Positions 50,109 through 59,614 of a DNA stretch of 64,000 bases are shown here, piece by piece (position 1 is the first letter of the stretch; each line of letters begins with the position of its first letter). The notes below the pieces were generated by a model. The model searched no databases and was not told the DNA's origin. It was given only the letters and a program-made list of their open reading frames with translations. A program made the translations under genes and the position numbers. Source of the stretch: an uncultured Pelagibacteraceae bacterium. Lineage in GTDB: Bacteria > Pseudomonadota > Alphaproteobacteria > Pelagibacterales > Pelagibacteraceae. Where the stretch lies: positions 22,163-86,162 of the forward strand of contig CACBWM010000004.1 of assembly GCA_902542975.1 (NCBI GenBank), read 5' to 3'.

Positions 50109-50630
50109 ATGGCTAGAGGAGATACAAAATTTTATCAATTTTTGTTAAATGGTTTTCCAATTATTTTATTATTTTTCTTTGCTTTGACAGGTTATTCATT
50201 TTCATTCCAGATTTTCAAAATTAATATATCTTTTAATTTTATTCACTTAATTGTTTTTTATTGGGTTTTAAGGAAACCTGAAATGCTTGGTTATGGCCTT
50301 ATTTTTTTTGCAGGTGTAATTAATGATGTTGTACAAAACCTACCAATTGGTGTTTCATCAATAAATTATCTTTTACTCTGTGTTATTGCGTCTTTTTTTA
50401 GGACTAGAACTTTAGTTCCTAATCTAATTTATGATTGGATACTATTCTTTATCGCAATATTAATTATTAGCTCAATTCATTTCTCAGTATTAGCAATTTT
50501 TTTTGATGGAAGTATTAGTTATGGGGCTTTAATGTCAACGGCCTTTTTTTCTTTTTTAATTTATCCAGCAGTGGCAAAATTATTCAATCAAATTTATTTA
50601 TTAGGTTTAAAGCAAGAAAATGTTGAATAG
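50109..50630 (+). CDS. mreD: Rod shape-determining protein MreD
   Basis: The 173-residue protein is almost wholly hydrophobic with about five membrane helices; HLIVFYWVLRKPEMLGYGLIF and GVINDVVQNLPIGVSSINYL match the MreD pattern of helix, short loop and PxG turn. The function is inferred from this and from its place between mreC and mrdA. It overlaps mrdA by 11 bp. Confidence 0.88.
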   Translation: MARGDTKFYQFLLNGFPIILLFFFALTGYSFSFQIFKINISFNFIHLIVFYWVLRKPEMLGYGLIFFAGVINDVVQNLPIGVSSINYLLLCVIASFFRTRTLVPNLIYDWILFFIAILIISSIHFSVLAIFFDGSISYGALMSTAFFSFLIYPAVAKLFNQIYLLGLKQENVE

Positions 50631-52569
50631 AGGGAGAAACATAGAGAAAGGCAGAGTTATAACAAGGAGGATGTTTATACTGGCTGCAGCAAAAATATTA
50701 CTCTTTGCAGGTATTTCATCAAGATTATATAATTTACAAATTTCTGATAGAGAAAAATATGAAATTTTATCAGATAAAAATAGAATACGTGAATGGAAAA
50801 CTCCTCCTCAGAGAGGAATAATTGTAGATAACTTTAATAAAGTACTAGCAAGCAACGATAGAGTTTTTCAGCTACACTTAATACTAGATGAAATTAATGA
50901 TTTTGATGTAACAATATTTAAAATCAAAAATATAATCGGATTAGATCAGTTTGAAATTAAAAAATTATATAAAAAGAAGGAAAGATTAAAACCTTGGGAT
51001 ACACTGGTAGTTTCGGACAATTTAACTTGGGAACAATTCTCAAAAATTAATTTATATTTACATGAATTAGAAGGTACGAAACCTGTATTATCGACATCCA
51101 GGTTCTATCCTTATGCAAATGACTTAGTACATATAGTTGGTTATGTTGGTGATGCTAGTCCAAAAGATCTTGAAAAACCTGAGATAAAAGAAAATTTTGT
51201 TCCAGGTCTAAAAGTAGGGAAATATGGAATAGAAAATTCTCAAGAGAAAATGTTAATAGGTAACTACGGTATTAAAAGATACGAGGTTAATGCATCTGGA
51301 AAAAGAATAAGCCAAATAGACTATATTAAAGAAAGACAGGGGAACAAAGTAAACTTAACTATAGATATTGAAATTCAAAAATATGCCCAGGAGTTGTTAA
51401 AAGGAAAAGCAGGCTCAATATGTGCAATGGACATATATACCGGAGAGGTAGTTGCAATGGCATCATCCCCAACCTATGATCCAAATAAATTTACGCACGG
51501 AATTAATCAGAAAGATTGGAAAGAAATAAAAAATAATCCTTTAAAACCCCTGATAAATAAGTCTATAGCTGGACTTTATTCACCTGGATCTACTTTTAAG
51601 CCATTAGTTGCTCTTGCAGCTCTAGAATATGGAATATTAGATCCTAAAAAAACAATAAGATGCAAGGGTCATAAGCATCCTTATGAACTATATGGAGTAA
51701 AATATCACTGTTGGAAAAAAGAAGGTCATGGATACATGAAGCTCAGAAATGCCATCAAACAATCTTGCGATATATACTTTTATGAAATGGCAAGATTACT
51801 TGGTGTTGATAAATTATCTATAATTGCAAAAAGATATGGTCTTGGGACTAATGTGCTAGGAGATCTTTATAATGATGAAAAAAAAGGATTAGTTCCGGAT
51901 ACTAAATGGAAGAAACGTGCATTAGAACAAAGTTGGTATTTAGGTGAGACTGTCATCAACGGTATTGGGCAAGGCTATATTCAGACCACACCACTTCAAC
52001 TTTGTCTAATGACTGCACAAATTGCAAATGGAGGATATAAAATAAAACCCCATATCATAAAAGATGACTCTATAAATTATAAGGATATATTAAATAAGAT
52101 TAAATTAGATCAATCTAATTTTCCTTTACATGAAAGAAATTATTTAGATGACATTAATGTTGAATATTATCAGAGAATGTATCACAAGAAGTCTAATATT
52201 AATTTTGTATTAGATGCAATGTTCGGTTCTACAAACGAGCAGTATGGAACTTCATATAAATCTCGATACGATGATCCTAAATATCAATTTGCAGGCAAAA
52301 CTGGAACATCACAGGTAAGAAGAATAACTGATCTTGATAGAGAACTAGATTTAGATACTGATCAAATTGAATACAAAAAAAGAGATCATGCATTGTATGT
52401 TGCTTTTGCGCCATATAAGGATCCACGATATGCAATAAGTGTTATTATTGAACATGGGGGATCTGGGAGTAAAGCTGCAGCTCCGCTTGCGAGTAAATTA
52501 ATTAAAAGAATTATAGATAGACACAAATTACGAGAACAATTTAATAATGGAAATACTAGTTTAGCATAA
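50620..52569 (+). CDS. mrdA: Penicillin-binding protein 2 (peptidoglycan transpeptidase)
   Basis: The 649-residue class B PBP has a membrane helix near residues 16-34, the pedestal domain with PPQRGIIVDNFNKVLASN, and the transpeptidase domain with SxxK as SPGSTFKPL near residue 323, SxN-type QSCDIYFYEM, and KTG as FAGKTGTSQV near residue 558. It cross-links lateral-wall peptidoglycan during elongation. Start overlaps mreD by 11 bp; stop overlaps rodA by 1 bp. Confidence 0.97.
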   Translation: MLNRGRNIEKGRVITRRMFILAAAKILLFAGISSRLYNLQISDREKYEILSDKNRIREWKTPPQRGIIVDNFNKVLASNDRVFQLHLILDEINDFDVTIFKIKNIIGLDQFEIKKLYKKKERLKPWDTLVVSDNLTWEQFSKINLYLHELEGTKPVLSTSRFYPYANDLVHIVGYVGDASPKDLEKPEIKENFVPGLKVGKYGIENSQEKMLIGNYGIKRYEVNASGKRISQIDYIKERQGNKVNLTIDIEIQKYAQELLKGKAGSICAMDIYTGEVVAMASSPTYDPNKFTHGINQKDWKEIKNNPLKPLINKSIAGLYSPGSTFKPLVALAALEYGILDPKKTIRCKGHKHPYELYGVKYHCWKKEGHGYMKLRNAIKQSCDIYFYEMARLLGVDKLSIIAKRYGLGTNVLGDLYNDEKKGLVPDTKWKKRALEQSWYLGETVINGIGQGYIQTTPLQLCLMTAQIANGGYKIKPHIIKDDSINYKDILNKIKLDQSNFPLHERNYLDDINVEYYQRMYHKKSNINFVLDAMFGSTNEQYGTSYKSRYDDPKYQFAGKTGTSQVRRITDLDRELDLDTDQIEYKKRDHALYVAFAPYKDPRYAISVIIEHGGSGSKAAAPLASKLIKRIIDRHKLREQFNNGNTSLA

Positions 52570-53699
52570 TGTTAAGAGAAAGAATACAAGCAAGCAATTA
52601 TAGTTTTTTAGATAAATTAAGATCAATTGATTATTTATTAATATTATTAATCATTGCTATAGGTTCAATTAGTGTCTTTGCGATTTACTCTACAGAGGGA
52701 GGAAAATTTTCATTTTATACAAAAAATCATATAATTAGATTATCAGTATTTTTTAGTTTATTTTTACTTTTATCTTTTGTGAGAGTCTCAACCTGGTATA
52801 AAAATGCTTACTTATTCTATTTTGTTGGGTTACTTTTATTAATAACTGTTTTATTTTTTGGAATTTCAGCATCAGGAGCTACTAGGTGGATAAACTTATA
52901 CTTTTTAAATTTACAGCCATCAGAGTTAATGAAGATTGCTGTGATAATATGTTTTGCAAGATATTATCATAGAATTCAAAGTTCAGATATTCAAAGCATC
53001 AAGTTTTTAATTCAACCAATCATACTATTAATAATTCCTTGCTATCTTGTTATCCAGCAGCCTGATTTAGGTACTTCAATTTTAATTGCAGGAAGTGGTA
53101 TTGCTATAATTTGGTTGGCAGGTCTTAATATCAAATATTTTGTTTACTCAGGATTGTTGTTATTAGTCTCATTACCTTTTGCTATATCCATTTTAAAACC
53201 TTACCAAAAATCAAGAATTTTAACTTTCTTTAACCCTGACAGAGATCCTTTGGGAGCTGGATATCAAATAATTCAATCTAAAATAGCTATTGGATCTGGT
53301 GGTTTTTTTGGAAAAGGATACTTAAAAGGAACTCAAAGCTATCTAGAATTTTTACCTGAAAAACATACCGATTTTATATTTACGCTTTTTTCTGAAGAAT
53401 TTGGGTTTCTTGGGTCAATTATACTTTTATTGTTATACATACTATTAATTTATAGAATAATAAATGTTGGACTAGTCTCAAGGAGCTTCTTTGCAAAATT
53501 ATACTGTTTTGGTTTTGCTACAGCAATTTTTTTATATGTATTTGTTAATATAGCAATGGTCTTAGGAATGTTACCAATTGTTGGTGCACCATTACCTATA
53601 ATGTCTTATGGTGGATCATCATTATTATCTATTATGTTGGGATTAAGTATTGTTATGAGTTGTAAAATATATAATCAGGAACAAATATCAGTTTATTAG
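52569..53699 (+). CDS. rodA: Rod shape protein RodA (SEDS glycosyltransferase)
   Basis: The 376-residue protein has about ten membrane helices and the SEDS signatures FLNLQPSELMKIAVII, VIQQPDLGTSILIAGSG, and EKHTDFIFTLFSEEFGFLG, with PLPIMSYGGSSLLSIM at the end. RodA polymerises glycan strands with PBP2. It ends the elongasome run and abuts the convergent phosphatase gene with no gap. Confidence 0.97.
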   Translation: MLRERIQASNYSFLDKLRSIDYLLILLIIAIGSISVFAIYSTEGGKFSFYTKNHIIRLSVFFSLFLLLSFVRVSTWYKNAYLFYFVGLLLLITVLFFGISASGATRWINLYFLNLQPSELMKIAVIICFARYYHRIQSSDIQSIKFLIQPIILLIIPCYLVIQQPDLGTSILIAGSGIAIIWLAGLNIKYFVYSGLLLLVSLPFAISILKPYQKSRILTFFNPDRDPLGAGYQIIQSKIAIGSGGFFGKGYLKGTQSYLEFLPEKHTDFIFTLFSEEFGFLGSIILLLLYILLIYRIINVGLVSRSFFAKLYCFGFATAIFLYVFVNIAMVLGMLPIVGAPLPIMSYGGSSLLSIMLGLSIVMSCKIYNQEQISVY

Positions 53700-54989
53700 C
53701 TATTTTCCATCTATAGCAACTATTGTTAAATCATCTTTTTGTATGTGGCCTGCTCCCAAAATATCATCAATCATTGTTTTAAGTCTTTCGTTTATCGCAG
53801 TTGATTGATATTTTTTAATATAATTTTCAAAACCTTCCGATCCTAACATTTCCCCATTTGGATTTTTTATCTCTGTAATTCCATCTGTAAAAATATACAT
53901 TGAGCTATTTTCAAAAGGTATGGTGTGCTCAGGATATTTCGTTTTAGGCATTATGCCTAACGGAGGCCCAGCTTCAGAAAAATTACTAAAAGTTCCATCA
54001 GCTGATAAAATTAATGGAGGTTCGTGGCCAGCGCTTGAAAGCAGCAACTCTTTTTTATTTGAGTCGTATATTCCAATTAACATAGTAACAAACATACCTC
54101 TTGATATAGTTTCACATATTTCATTATTTAATTGAAACAATAAATCAGATGCAGAAAAATTTGTTTTACTTAAGCATCTATACAAACTAGATGCTTTAGA
54201 CATTAAGAGCGATGACTTTATCCCTTTTCCAGACACATCTGCAACCCCAAATCCATATTTTCCATCCCCTAAATCAGAAAAATTATAAAAGTCGCCCGAA
54301 ACAACTTTTGCTGGTATATTGATTCCTGAAATAGGAAAGTTTTTCTCTTTATTTTTAGATAATAAAGATCTTTGAATTTCTCCAACGATTTCTACTTCTT
54401 TTTGTATTTTATTTTTTTCGACCATTTCTTTAGCCATCTTTGCATTTCTAATAGCTAAAGCAGCTGGTGCAGAGAGAGTTTCTAAAAGCTTTCTATCATC
54501 CTCAATAAACAATTTATCATCAGTTTTTTTATTTAAACAGTGGATTACACCAATACATTCATTTGCAGCAATTAAAGGAGAACATAAAACTGAGTAGGTT
54601 GTAAAATTTGTTTTATTATCGAGGTCAAAATAAAATTCCGCTATTTCACGTACATCTTTTCTTACGTTACCAACACGGATACACTTTCTTTGTTCGACAG
54701 CTTTACCCATAACTCCATCTTTTAAATCTAGCTCATACTCATCTAAATAATCTTGATGTAGAGATGCGATACATTCAAACTTTTTCTTTTCTTCATTAAT
54801 TAAAAATATATTCGCAGCTTGCGCATTAAGTCTTGCAATAATAACTCTAAGTGCATTCATTAGGGTATCATTCAAATCTAGAGATAAAGCGAAATCCTGA
54901 TTCATTTTTGTGACCAGTTCTAGATCCACATTAACTTGTGAAACTTCTTTTTCTGGCTCGATAGGTTTTTTTGACTTAAAAAAGATCAT
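53700..54989 (-). CDS. GAF domain-SpoIIE (PP2C-like) serine phosphatase
   Basis: The 429-residue protein has a GAF domain at about residues 25-180 (NAQAANIFLINEEKKKFECI, IGVIHCLNKKTDD), a short helical linker (KEMVEKNKIQKEVEIVGEIQ) and a C-terminal PP2C-type domain with VSGDFYNFSDLGDGKYGFGV, ADVSGKGIKSSLLMS, and FTDGITEIKN, where the metal Asp residues sit. This is the RsbU/SpoIIE regulator plan, which usually acts on an anti-sigma-antagonist (STAS) protein. No STAS or kinase gene is in the window. It is divergent from the prepilin peptidase gene across 168 bp in which I see no further gene. Confidence 0.9.
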   Translation of the reverse strand: MIFFKSKKPIEPEKEVSQVNVDLELVTKMNQDFALSLDLNDTLMNALRVIIARLNAQAANIFLINEEKKKFECIASLHQDYLDEYELDLKDGVMGKAVEQRKCIRVGNVRKDVREIAEFYFDLDNKTNFTTYSVLCSPLIAANECIGVIHCLNKKTDDKLFIEDDRKLLETLSAPAALAIRNAKMAKEMVEKNKIQKEVEIVGEIQRSLLSKNKEKNFPISGINIPAKVVSGDFYNFSDLGDGKYGFGVADVSGKGIKSSLLMSKASSLYRCLSKTNFSASDLLFQLNNEICETISRGMFVTMLIGIYDSNKKELLLSSAGHEPPLILSADGTFSNFSEAGPPLGIMPKTKYPEHTIPFENSSMYIFTDGITEIKNPNGEMLGSEGFENYIKKYQSTAINERLKTMIDDILGAGHIQKDDLTIVAIDGK

Positions 54990-55157
54990 TTATTTACTAG
55001 CAATTTAAACAATTTTTGATAAATTTTTCAACAATGGAGATTATCGTCTATACGCCAAATTTATATATTCATCTTCAAGATGCAGTGTTACTGGTACAAT
55101 ATGTAATCGACGGATTAATTCACATTTCATCAAACATTAAATTATAATCAAATTTAA

Positions 55158-55919
55158 GTGGACTTTATATTCGTAATAGTTTTTGGAGGACTATGGGGTA
55201 GCTTTGCAAATGTTTGCATATATAGGTTTCCAAAAAATGAAGGTATCGTAACTGGAAGATCGTTTTGTCCGAATTGTAAAACAAAGATCAATTGGTATGA
55301 TAATATTCCTCTAATTTCCTATCTTGCTCTTGGAGGAAAGTGCAGGAACTGTAAAAAAAAAATTTCTAATCAATACTTTATTGTAGAAACATTAAGTATA
55401 ATTCTATTTACTTCAATTTATTATAAATTTGGTGTTACACTCACCACTTTATATTTAATTATACTTTCATTATCTTTTTTAATTATTTTTTTTATAGATC
55501 TTAAACATTTTATAATTCCAAATATTTTAACCTTTTCTTTAATGATAATAGGTTTTATAAAATCTTTTGATCCAAATTTAGACTCAATGTTCCCTAATTA
55601 TATAAACTCTTTAATTGGAGGAATTTTTGGTTATGGAATTATATGGTTGATCATATTTATTTATAAGGCTATTAGAAAAAAAGAAGGGATGGGCTTAGGT
55701 GATGCCAAGTTATTTGGAGCAATTGGATTTTGGTTTGGATGGGTATCTATTCCTTTTATAATATTTTTGTCTTCTATAACTGCACTTATTCATGTTATTC
55801 CTAGTTTATTAAATAGATCAAAAAATATATCTTCACAAATTCCTTTTGGTCCGTATATCATTTTAGCCACATTGATATATGTTATTTTTGAAAGTAATAT
55901 TAAATCTTTAATATTTTAA
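55158..55919 (+). CDS. pilD: Type IV prepilin peptidase (A24 family)
   Basis: The 253-residue membrane protein starts at GTG (MDFIFVIVFGGLWGSFANVC), followed by the zinc-finger-like loop FCPNCKTKINWYDNIPLISYL and CRNCKKKISNQYF, the methyltransferase half of PilD. The catalytic Asp pair is in FIDLKHFIIPN and GLGDAKLFGAIGFWFG. About seven helices. It would cleave and N-methylate type IV pilins or pseudopilins. No pilin is adjacent, but a PilY1-like gene lies 5.7 kb away on the other strand. Confidence 0.95.
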   Translation: MDFIFVIVFGGLWGSFANVCIYRFPKNEGIVTGRSFCPNCKTKINWYDNIPLISYLALGGKCRNCKKKISNQYFIVETLSIILFTSIYYKFGVTLTTLYLIILSLSFLIIFFIDLKHFIIPNILTFSLMIIGFIKSFDPNLDSMFPNYINSLIGGIFGYGIIWLIIFIYKAIRKKEGMGLGDAKLFGAIGFWFGWVSIPFIIFLSSITALIHVIPSLLNRSKNISSQIPFGPYIILATLIYVIFESNIKSLIF

Positions 55920-55931
55920 GGTAATATCAAA

Positions 55932-56819
55932 ATGATATTTAATGAAATAATAGCTAACACATCAAAAATTATAATTTCTAATGTAGATAAAGTTAAATTG
56001 ACATTGGCTGCAATAGTTTCTGAAGGAAGTATTTTAATTGAAGACTATCCAGGATCAGGTAAAACTACATTTGCAAAAGCTATTACTCAAAATCTTGGTC
56101 TTAACTTTAAAAGGATACAGTTTACATCTGATTTATTACCCAGTGATATTCTTGGATTTAATATTCTTTCAGATGGGAAGTTAAATTTTCAACAAGGTCC
56201 AATTTTTACAAATATAGTTTTAGCTGATGAACTTAATCGTGGAAGTCCCAAATCGCAAAGTGCCTTCCTAGAGGCAATGGAAGAAAAAAATGTTTCTATA
56301 GATGGTGAAAGTTATAAACTGCCAGAACCATTTTTTGTTATTGCTACTCAAAATCCTATGGATTCTTCAGGCACAAGTTCTTTACCAGATTCACAGCTTG
56401 ATAGATTTATGATTTCATTTTCTTTATCTGATCTAAATGAAAACGATAAAATTTTGATGTTAAAAAATACAAGTAAATTAAATGGTGCTTCATCAAAAGC
56501 TGTTGATTGGGAGACAATTAAACAAAAAAAAGATCAGCTAACCATAAAAGATGAAATTTATAAATATGTTGTTGAAATAGAGCAGGTAATTCAAACGCTT
56601 GATCAAAAAATTTATATTTCTGCAAGATGTTTAAAGCAAATCTTAGATTTAGCTAAGGGTTGGGCAATTATTCATGAAAAAGATTATGTAACTCATCAAG
56701 ATATCAAGGAAACTCTGCCTTACATATTAAGACATAGAATTAAATATCTTAACCAGGAAGATAAGATCAGCTTCATTAATGAGGAAATACTTCAAAAAAT
56801 AAAAATAACTAATGGTTAA
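55932..56819 (+). CDS. MoxR-type AAA+ ATPase
   Basis: The 295-residue protein has Walker A EDYPGSGKTTFAKA near residue 37, TSDLLPSDILGF (the MoxR helix insertion), Walker B IVLADELNRGSPKSQ, and VIATQNPMDSSGTSSLPDSQ with the arginine region LDRFMISF. MoxR ATPases act as chaperones for partner proteins that often carry a DUF58 or VWA domain. It is followed by an overlapping DUF58 gene and a transglutaminase gene, the standard three-gene set. Confidence 0.95.
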   Translation: MIFNEIIANTSKIIISNVDKVKLTLAAIVSEGSILIEDYPGSGKTTFAKAITQNLGLNFKRIQFTSDLLPSDILGFNILSDGKLNFQQGPIFTNIVLADELNRGSPKSQSAFLEAMEEKNVSIDGESYKLPEPFFVIATQNPMDSSGTSSLPDSQLDRFMISFSLSDLNENDKILMLKNTSKLNGASSKAVDWETIKQKKDQLTIKDEIYKYVVEIEQVIQTLDQKIYISARCLKQILDLAKGWAIIHEKDYVTHQDIKETLPYILRHRIKYLNQEDKISFINEEILQKIKITNG

Positions 56820-57732
56820 TCAGCTAGTACAGAGGTTAACGAACTTAGACTTTAAGCATTTAATTAATCTAAATAAAAAACTTAAAGTTTACATATATCC
56901 CAATCTTCAAGGACTATTATTAGGACTGTTTGTATTTTTTTGCTTTTTAATATCTGTATTTTATGAAAATAACTCAGGACTTCTTATTTCAATTGTTATT
57001 TTCTTTATTTTTTTTATTTCAATTTTTATCTCACATCAAAATATTAACAATTTAAGAATAAATTTTCTAACAGAATACTTAGTTGAAGCAAATAAAACAG
57101 AACATATAAACTTTAAGATAATTAATGATGCAAAAGAGAAAAAATTAAATATCGATTTAGAGATCAATAAATCAATATTACAAAATTTTAATTTATCATA
57201 TAAAATAAAAGAATTTAATATAAAATATAATTATGACAAAAGGGGCGTCTATTCTTTAAATAAAATAATTTTAAAATCAATATATCCATTTGGAATAATC
57301 AGGACTAAAATAAATTATCAACCTTTTAGTAAAGTATATGTATTTCCACAGAAATTAATTCCTAATCAAGAATTATTACAAGAATTTAAAATTCACCAAA
57401 ATAATAATTCTGACGAATTTGACGGTATAGATGAGTACAAAAAAGGAGATAGTTACTCAAAAATCGCTTGGAAAAAATCAACTATTGGAGATAAAAAATT
57501 TGTAAAAGAATTTAAGTCTTTTAAAAGCTCAAAAAAATCAATCCTAGATTTAAACAAATACAGTCATATAGAATTTGAGAAATTATTAAGTTATTCAGTA
57601 TTTATTTTAGATTATTATTTCACAAAAAGTCTAAATTTAACCTTTAAACACAAAGATAATGTATTCCATTTAAACGAAAATAAAAACTCTCTAAATAAAA
57701 TTTTAAAGTATATTTCAAATGTTAAAAATTAA
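56812..57732 (+). CDS. DUF58 domain protein
   Basis: The 306-residue protein has two membrane helices at about residues 31-68 and the DUF58 signature DEFDGIDEYKKGDSYSKIAW, then KKSTIGDKKFVKEFK near residue 225. The segment between is low in sequence identity to anything I can name. Function is unknown; in other bacteria DUF58 proteins work with MoxR. It overlaps moxR by 8 bp and the transglutaminase gene by 14 bp. Confidence 0.9.
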   Translation: MVNQLVQRLTNLDFKHLINLNKKLKVYIYPNLQGLLLGLFVFFCFLISVFYENNSGLLISIVIFFIFFISIFISHQNINNLRINFLTEYLVEANKTEHINFKIINDAKEKKLNIDLEINKSILQNFNLSYKIKEFNIKYNYDKRGVYSLNKIILKSIYPFGIIRTKINYQPFSKVYVFPQKLIPNQELLQEFKIHQNNNSDEFDGIDEYKKGDSYSKIAWKKSTIGDKKFVKEFKSFKSSKKSILDLNKYSHIEFEKLLSYSVFILDYYFTKSLNLTFKHKDNVFHLNENKNSLNKILKYISNVKN

Positions 57733-59614
57733 ATCGCAAAATATTAGTCTTCTTACTTATATTATATTATTCTTTTGCCTAGTTTCGTTGTCTACAGATT
57801 TAATATTAACTAATAAAATATTTTGGGGCACTTTATTTATTTTAAGTTTCATTTTTTCAAAAATACACTTTAAGTTTAAGTCAATAGTGGTTGGTATATT
57901 TGCTTTGGGATCTCTATATATTCAATTGATTCTCAATCAGTATGTTTTGTCCGAAGATTTTTTTCTAAACTGCCTTGGAGTTTTGCTAATCATAAAGTTC
58001 TCAGAACTTAACAATAAAAATAATCTTTTGTCATTTAATTTAATCTCTATGATTATTGCCGTAGCAAGTTTAATTAAGGGTCAAGATATAATAAGTACAT
58101 TAAACTCATTTCTAATCTTAATACTTTTAGTTGTTAACATGTATCTTATTCAACAAAAGGAAATTCTAGACTTCAGTTTAAAAAATATTTTAAAATATTT
58201 AGGCTTTGGTCTTAGTATATTTCCAATAATTATTATTTTTTATCTTGTATTTCCAAGGGCAGAGGTAAATTTCAGATTATTTGATACATCTGCAAGTTCA
58301 GTAGGTATTCCAGATAGCATAGATCTTGGTTCATTTAGCCAGTTTTCGAACTCAGACGAAGAAGTTTTTACTTTAATAAATAACAATTTTAAGAAGGAGG
58401 ATCTTTATTTTAGGGTCAAAATCTTTGATTATATGGAAAAAGATCAATCTTGGAGACCTTCCTCAAGTTACTATCTTTTTAGTGAATTTAAAAATTCCAT
58501 GAGAATAAATGGTAATGAGGATTTAAATAAAAATTATCAGATTATATTAGAGCCATATAAAAAAAAATGGATACCAAGTTTAAAAAATTCTAAATTAATC
58601 ACTAATGATATTCAAATTACAAAAGATTATTTTAATCAATCTTTTGTAAGTAGAGAACTAATTGACAGAAAGAAGAAATTAATTTTTAAAATGAATAAAT
58701 CTGATTATTCTTTGGATAATCCACTTAAAAATTATTATACTTTGTTGCCAGAAAACATATCACCAAAAATAAAAGAATGGGTAGATAAAAATAATGTAAG
58801 TACCAAAGAAGAATTTATCGAAAAAATTTATAAAAGATTTTCTGATGGATCATATTTTTACAACCTTAGTCCTCAGATAAACTCAAATAATAAATATGAA
58901 AACTTTTTCTTTAATTCTAAAGAAGGATACTGCGAATATTATGCAGGAATGTTTGTGTTGCTTACAAGATTAGCACAAATTCCAAGCAGGATAGTGACAG
59001 GTTACTATGGTGGAGATTTAAATGAGATAGGGAATTTTTTCCAATTTAAACAAAAAGATACGCATGCTTGGGCAGAAGTTTGGTTTGATGAAAGAGGGTG
59101 GGTTAGAATTGATCCAACTAGGGCAATACCTAATTCTAATATTAGAAACTCATTAAATAATTATTTCGTAAACAATGATAAATCTTCAAGCACGATATTT
59201 TCTAATAATTTTTTCAAAATAATGAATTTTTATTTTAACTATGTTGATTTTGTGTGGACACAACATTTACTATCATATGACGATAATGAAAGAAAAAATT
59301 TTATAAAAGAATTATTAAATTTAAATTTTTCAAAAATCGTTGTTTGGATATTCATACCAATATTATTATTTGTAAGCATAAAATTATTATATAATTTCAA
59401 TTCAACTAATTTGATGAAGCTAAAATTAGCTTTCATTCTTCTAGGAAAGAAAAGAAAACTTCAAATAAAAAATTCGGATACTATCCAAGAGATTTATCTT
59501 AAACTGATGGAAAAAGATAAATCAAAATATAAAAATTTCTTTAAATTTTACGAAAAGCAAATTTACTCAAATAACCAAATAAGTTTTTTAAAAGTTTTAA
59601 AGCTAGTTTTTTAG
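57719..59614 (+). CDS. Membrane transglutaminase-like protein (TgpA/DUF3488 type)
   Basis: The 631-residue protein has about six helices in its first 180 residues, a periplasmic transglutaminase-like domain, and a last helix near residue 540. The catalytic triad is Cys405 (SKEGYCEYYAGMF), His449 (DTHAWAEVWFDERGW) and Asp464 (IDPTRA). In Pseudomonas TgpA is an essential protein of unknown substrate. The C-terminal cytoplasmic tail has no assigned role. Its stop region overlaps the convergent autotransporter-like gene by 12 bp. Confidence 0.92.
   Translation: MLKIKSQNISLLTYIILFFCLVSLSTDLILTNKIFWGTLFILSFIFSKIHFKFKSIVVGIFALGSLYIQLILNQYVLSEDFFLNCLGVLLIIKFSELNNKNNLLSFNLISMIIAVASLIKGQDIISTLNSFLILILLVVNMYLIQQKEILDFSLKNILKYLGFGLSIFPIIIIFYLVFPRAEVNFRLFDTSASSVGIPDSIDLGSFSQFSNSDEEVFTLINNNFKKEDLYFRVKIFDYMEKDQSWRPSSSYYLFSEFKNSMRINGNEDLNKNYQIILEPYKKKWIPSLKNSKLITNDIQITKDYFNQSFVSRELIDRKKKLIFKMNKSDYSLDNPLKNYYTLLPENISPKIKEWVDKNNVSTKEEFIEKIYKRFSDGSYFYNLSPQINSNNKYENFFFNSKEGYCEYYAGMFVLLTRLAQIPSRIVTGYYGGDLNEIGNFFQFKQKDTHAWAEVWFDERGWVRIDPTRAIPNSNIRNSLNNYFVNNDKSSSTIFSNNFFKIMNFYFNYVDFVWTQHLLSYDDNERKNFIKELLNLNFSKIVVWIFIPILLFVSIKLLYNFNSTNLMKLKLAFILLGKKRKLQIKNSDTIQEIYLKLMEKDKSKYKNFFKFYEKQIYSNNQISFLKVLKLVF

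Noticed and set aside
54990-55157. Possible small gene or RNA in the 168-bp divergent gap
   Set aside because: No open frame with a start and plausible content, and no stable hairpin with a T tract; it probably holds only promoters for the two divergent genes.
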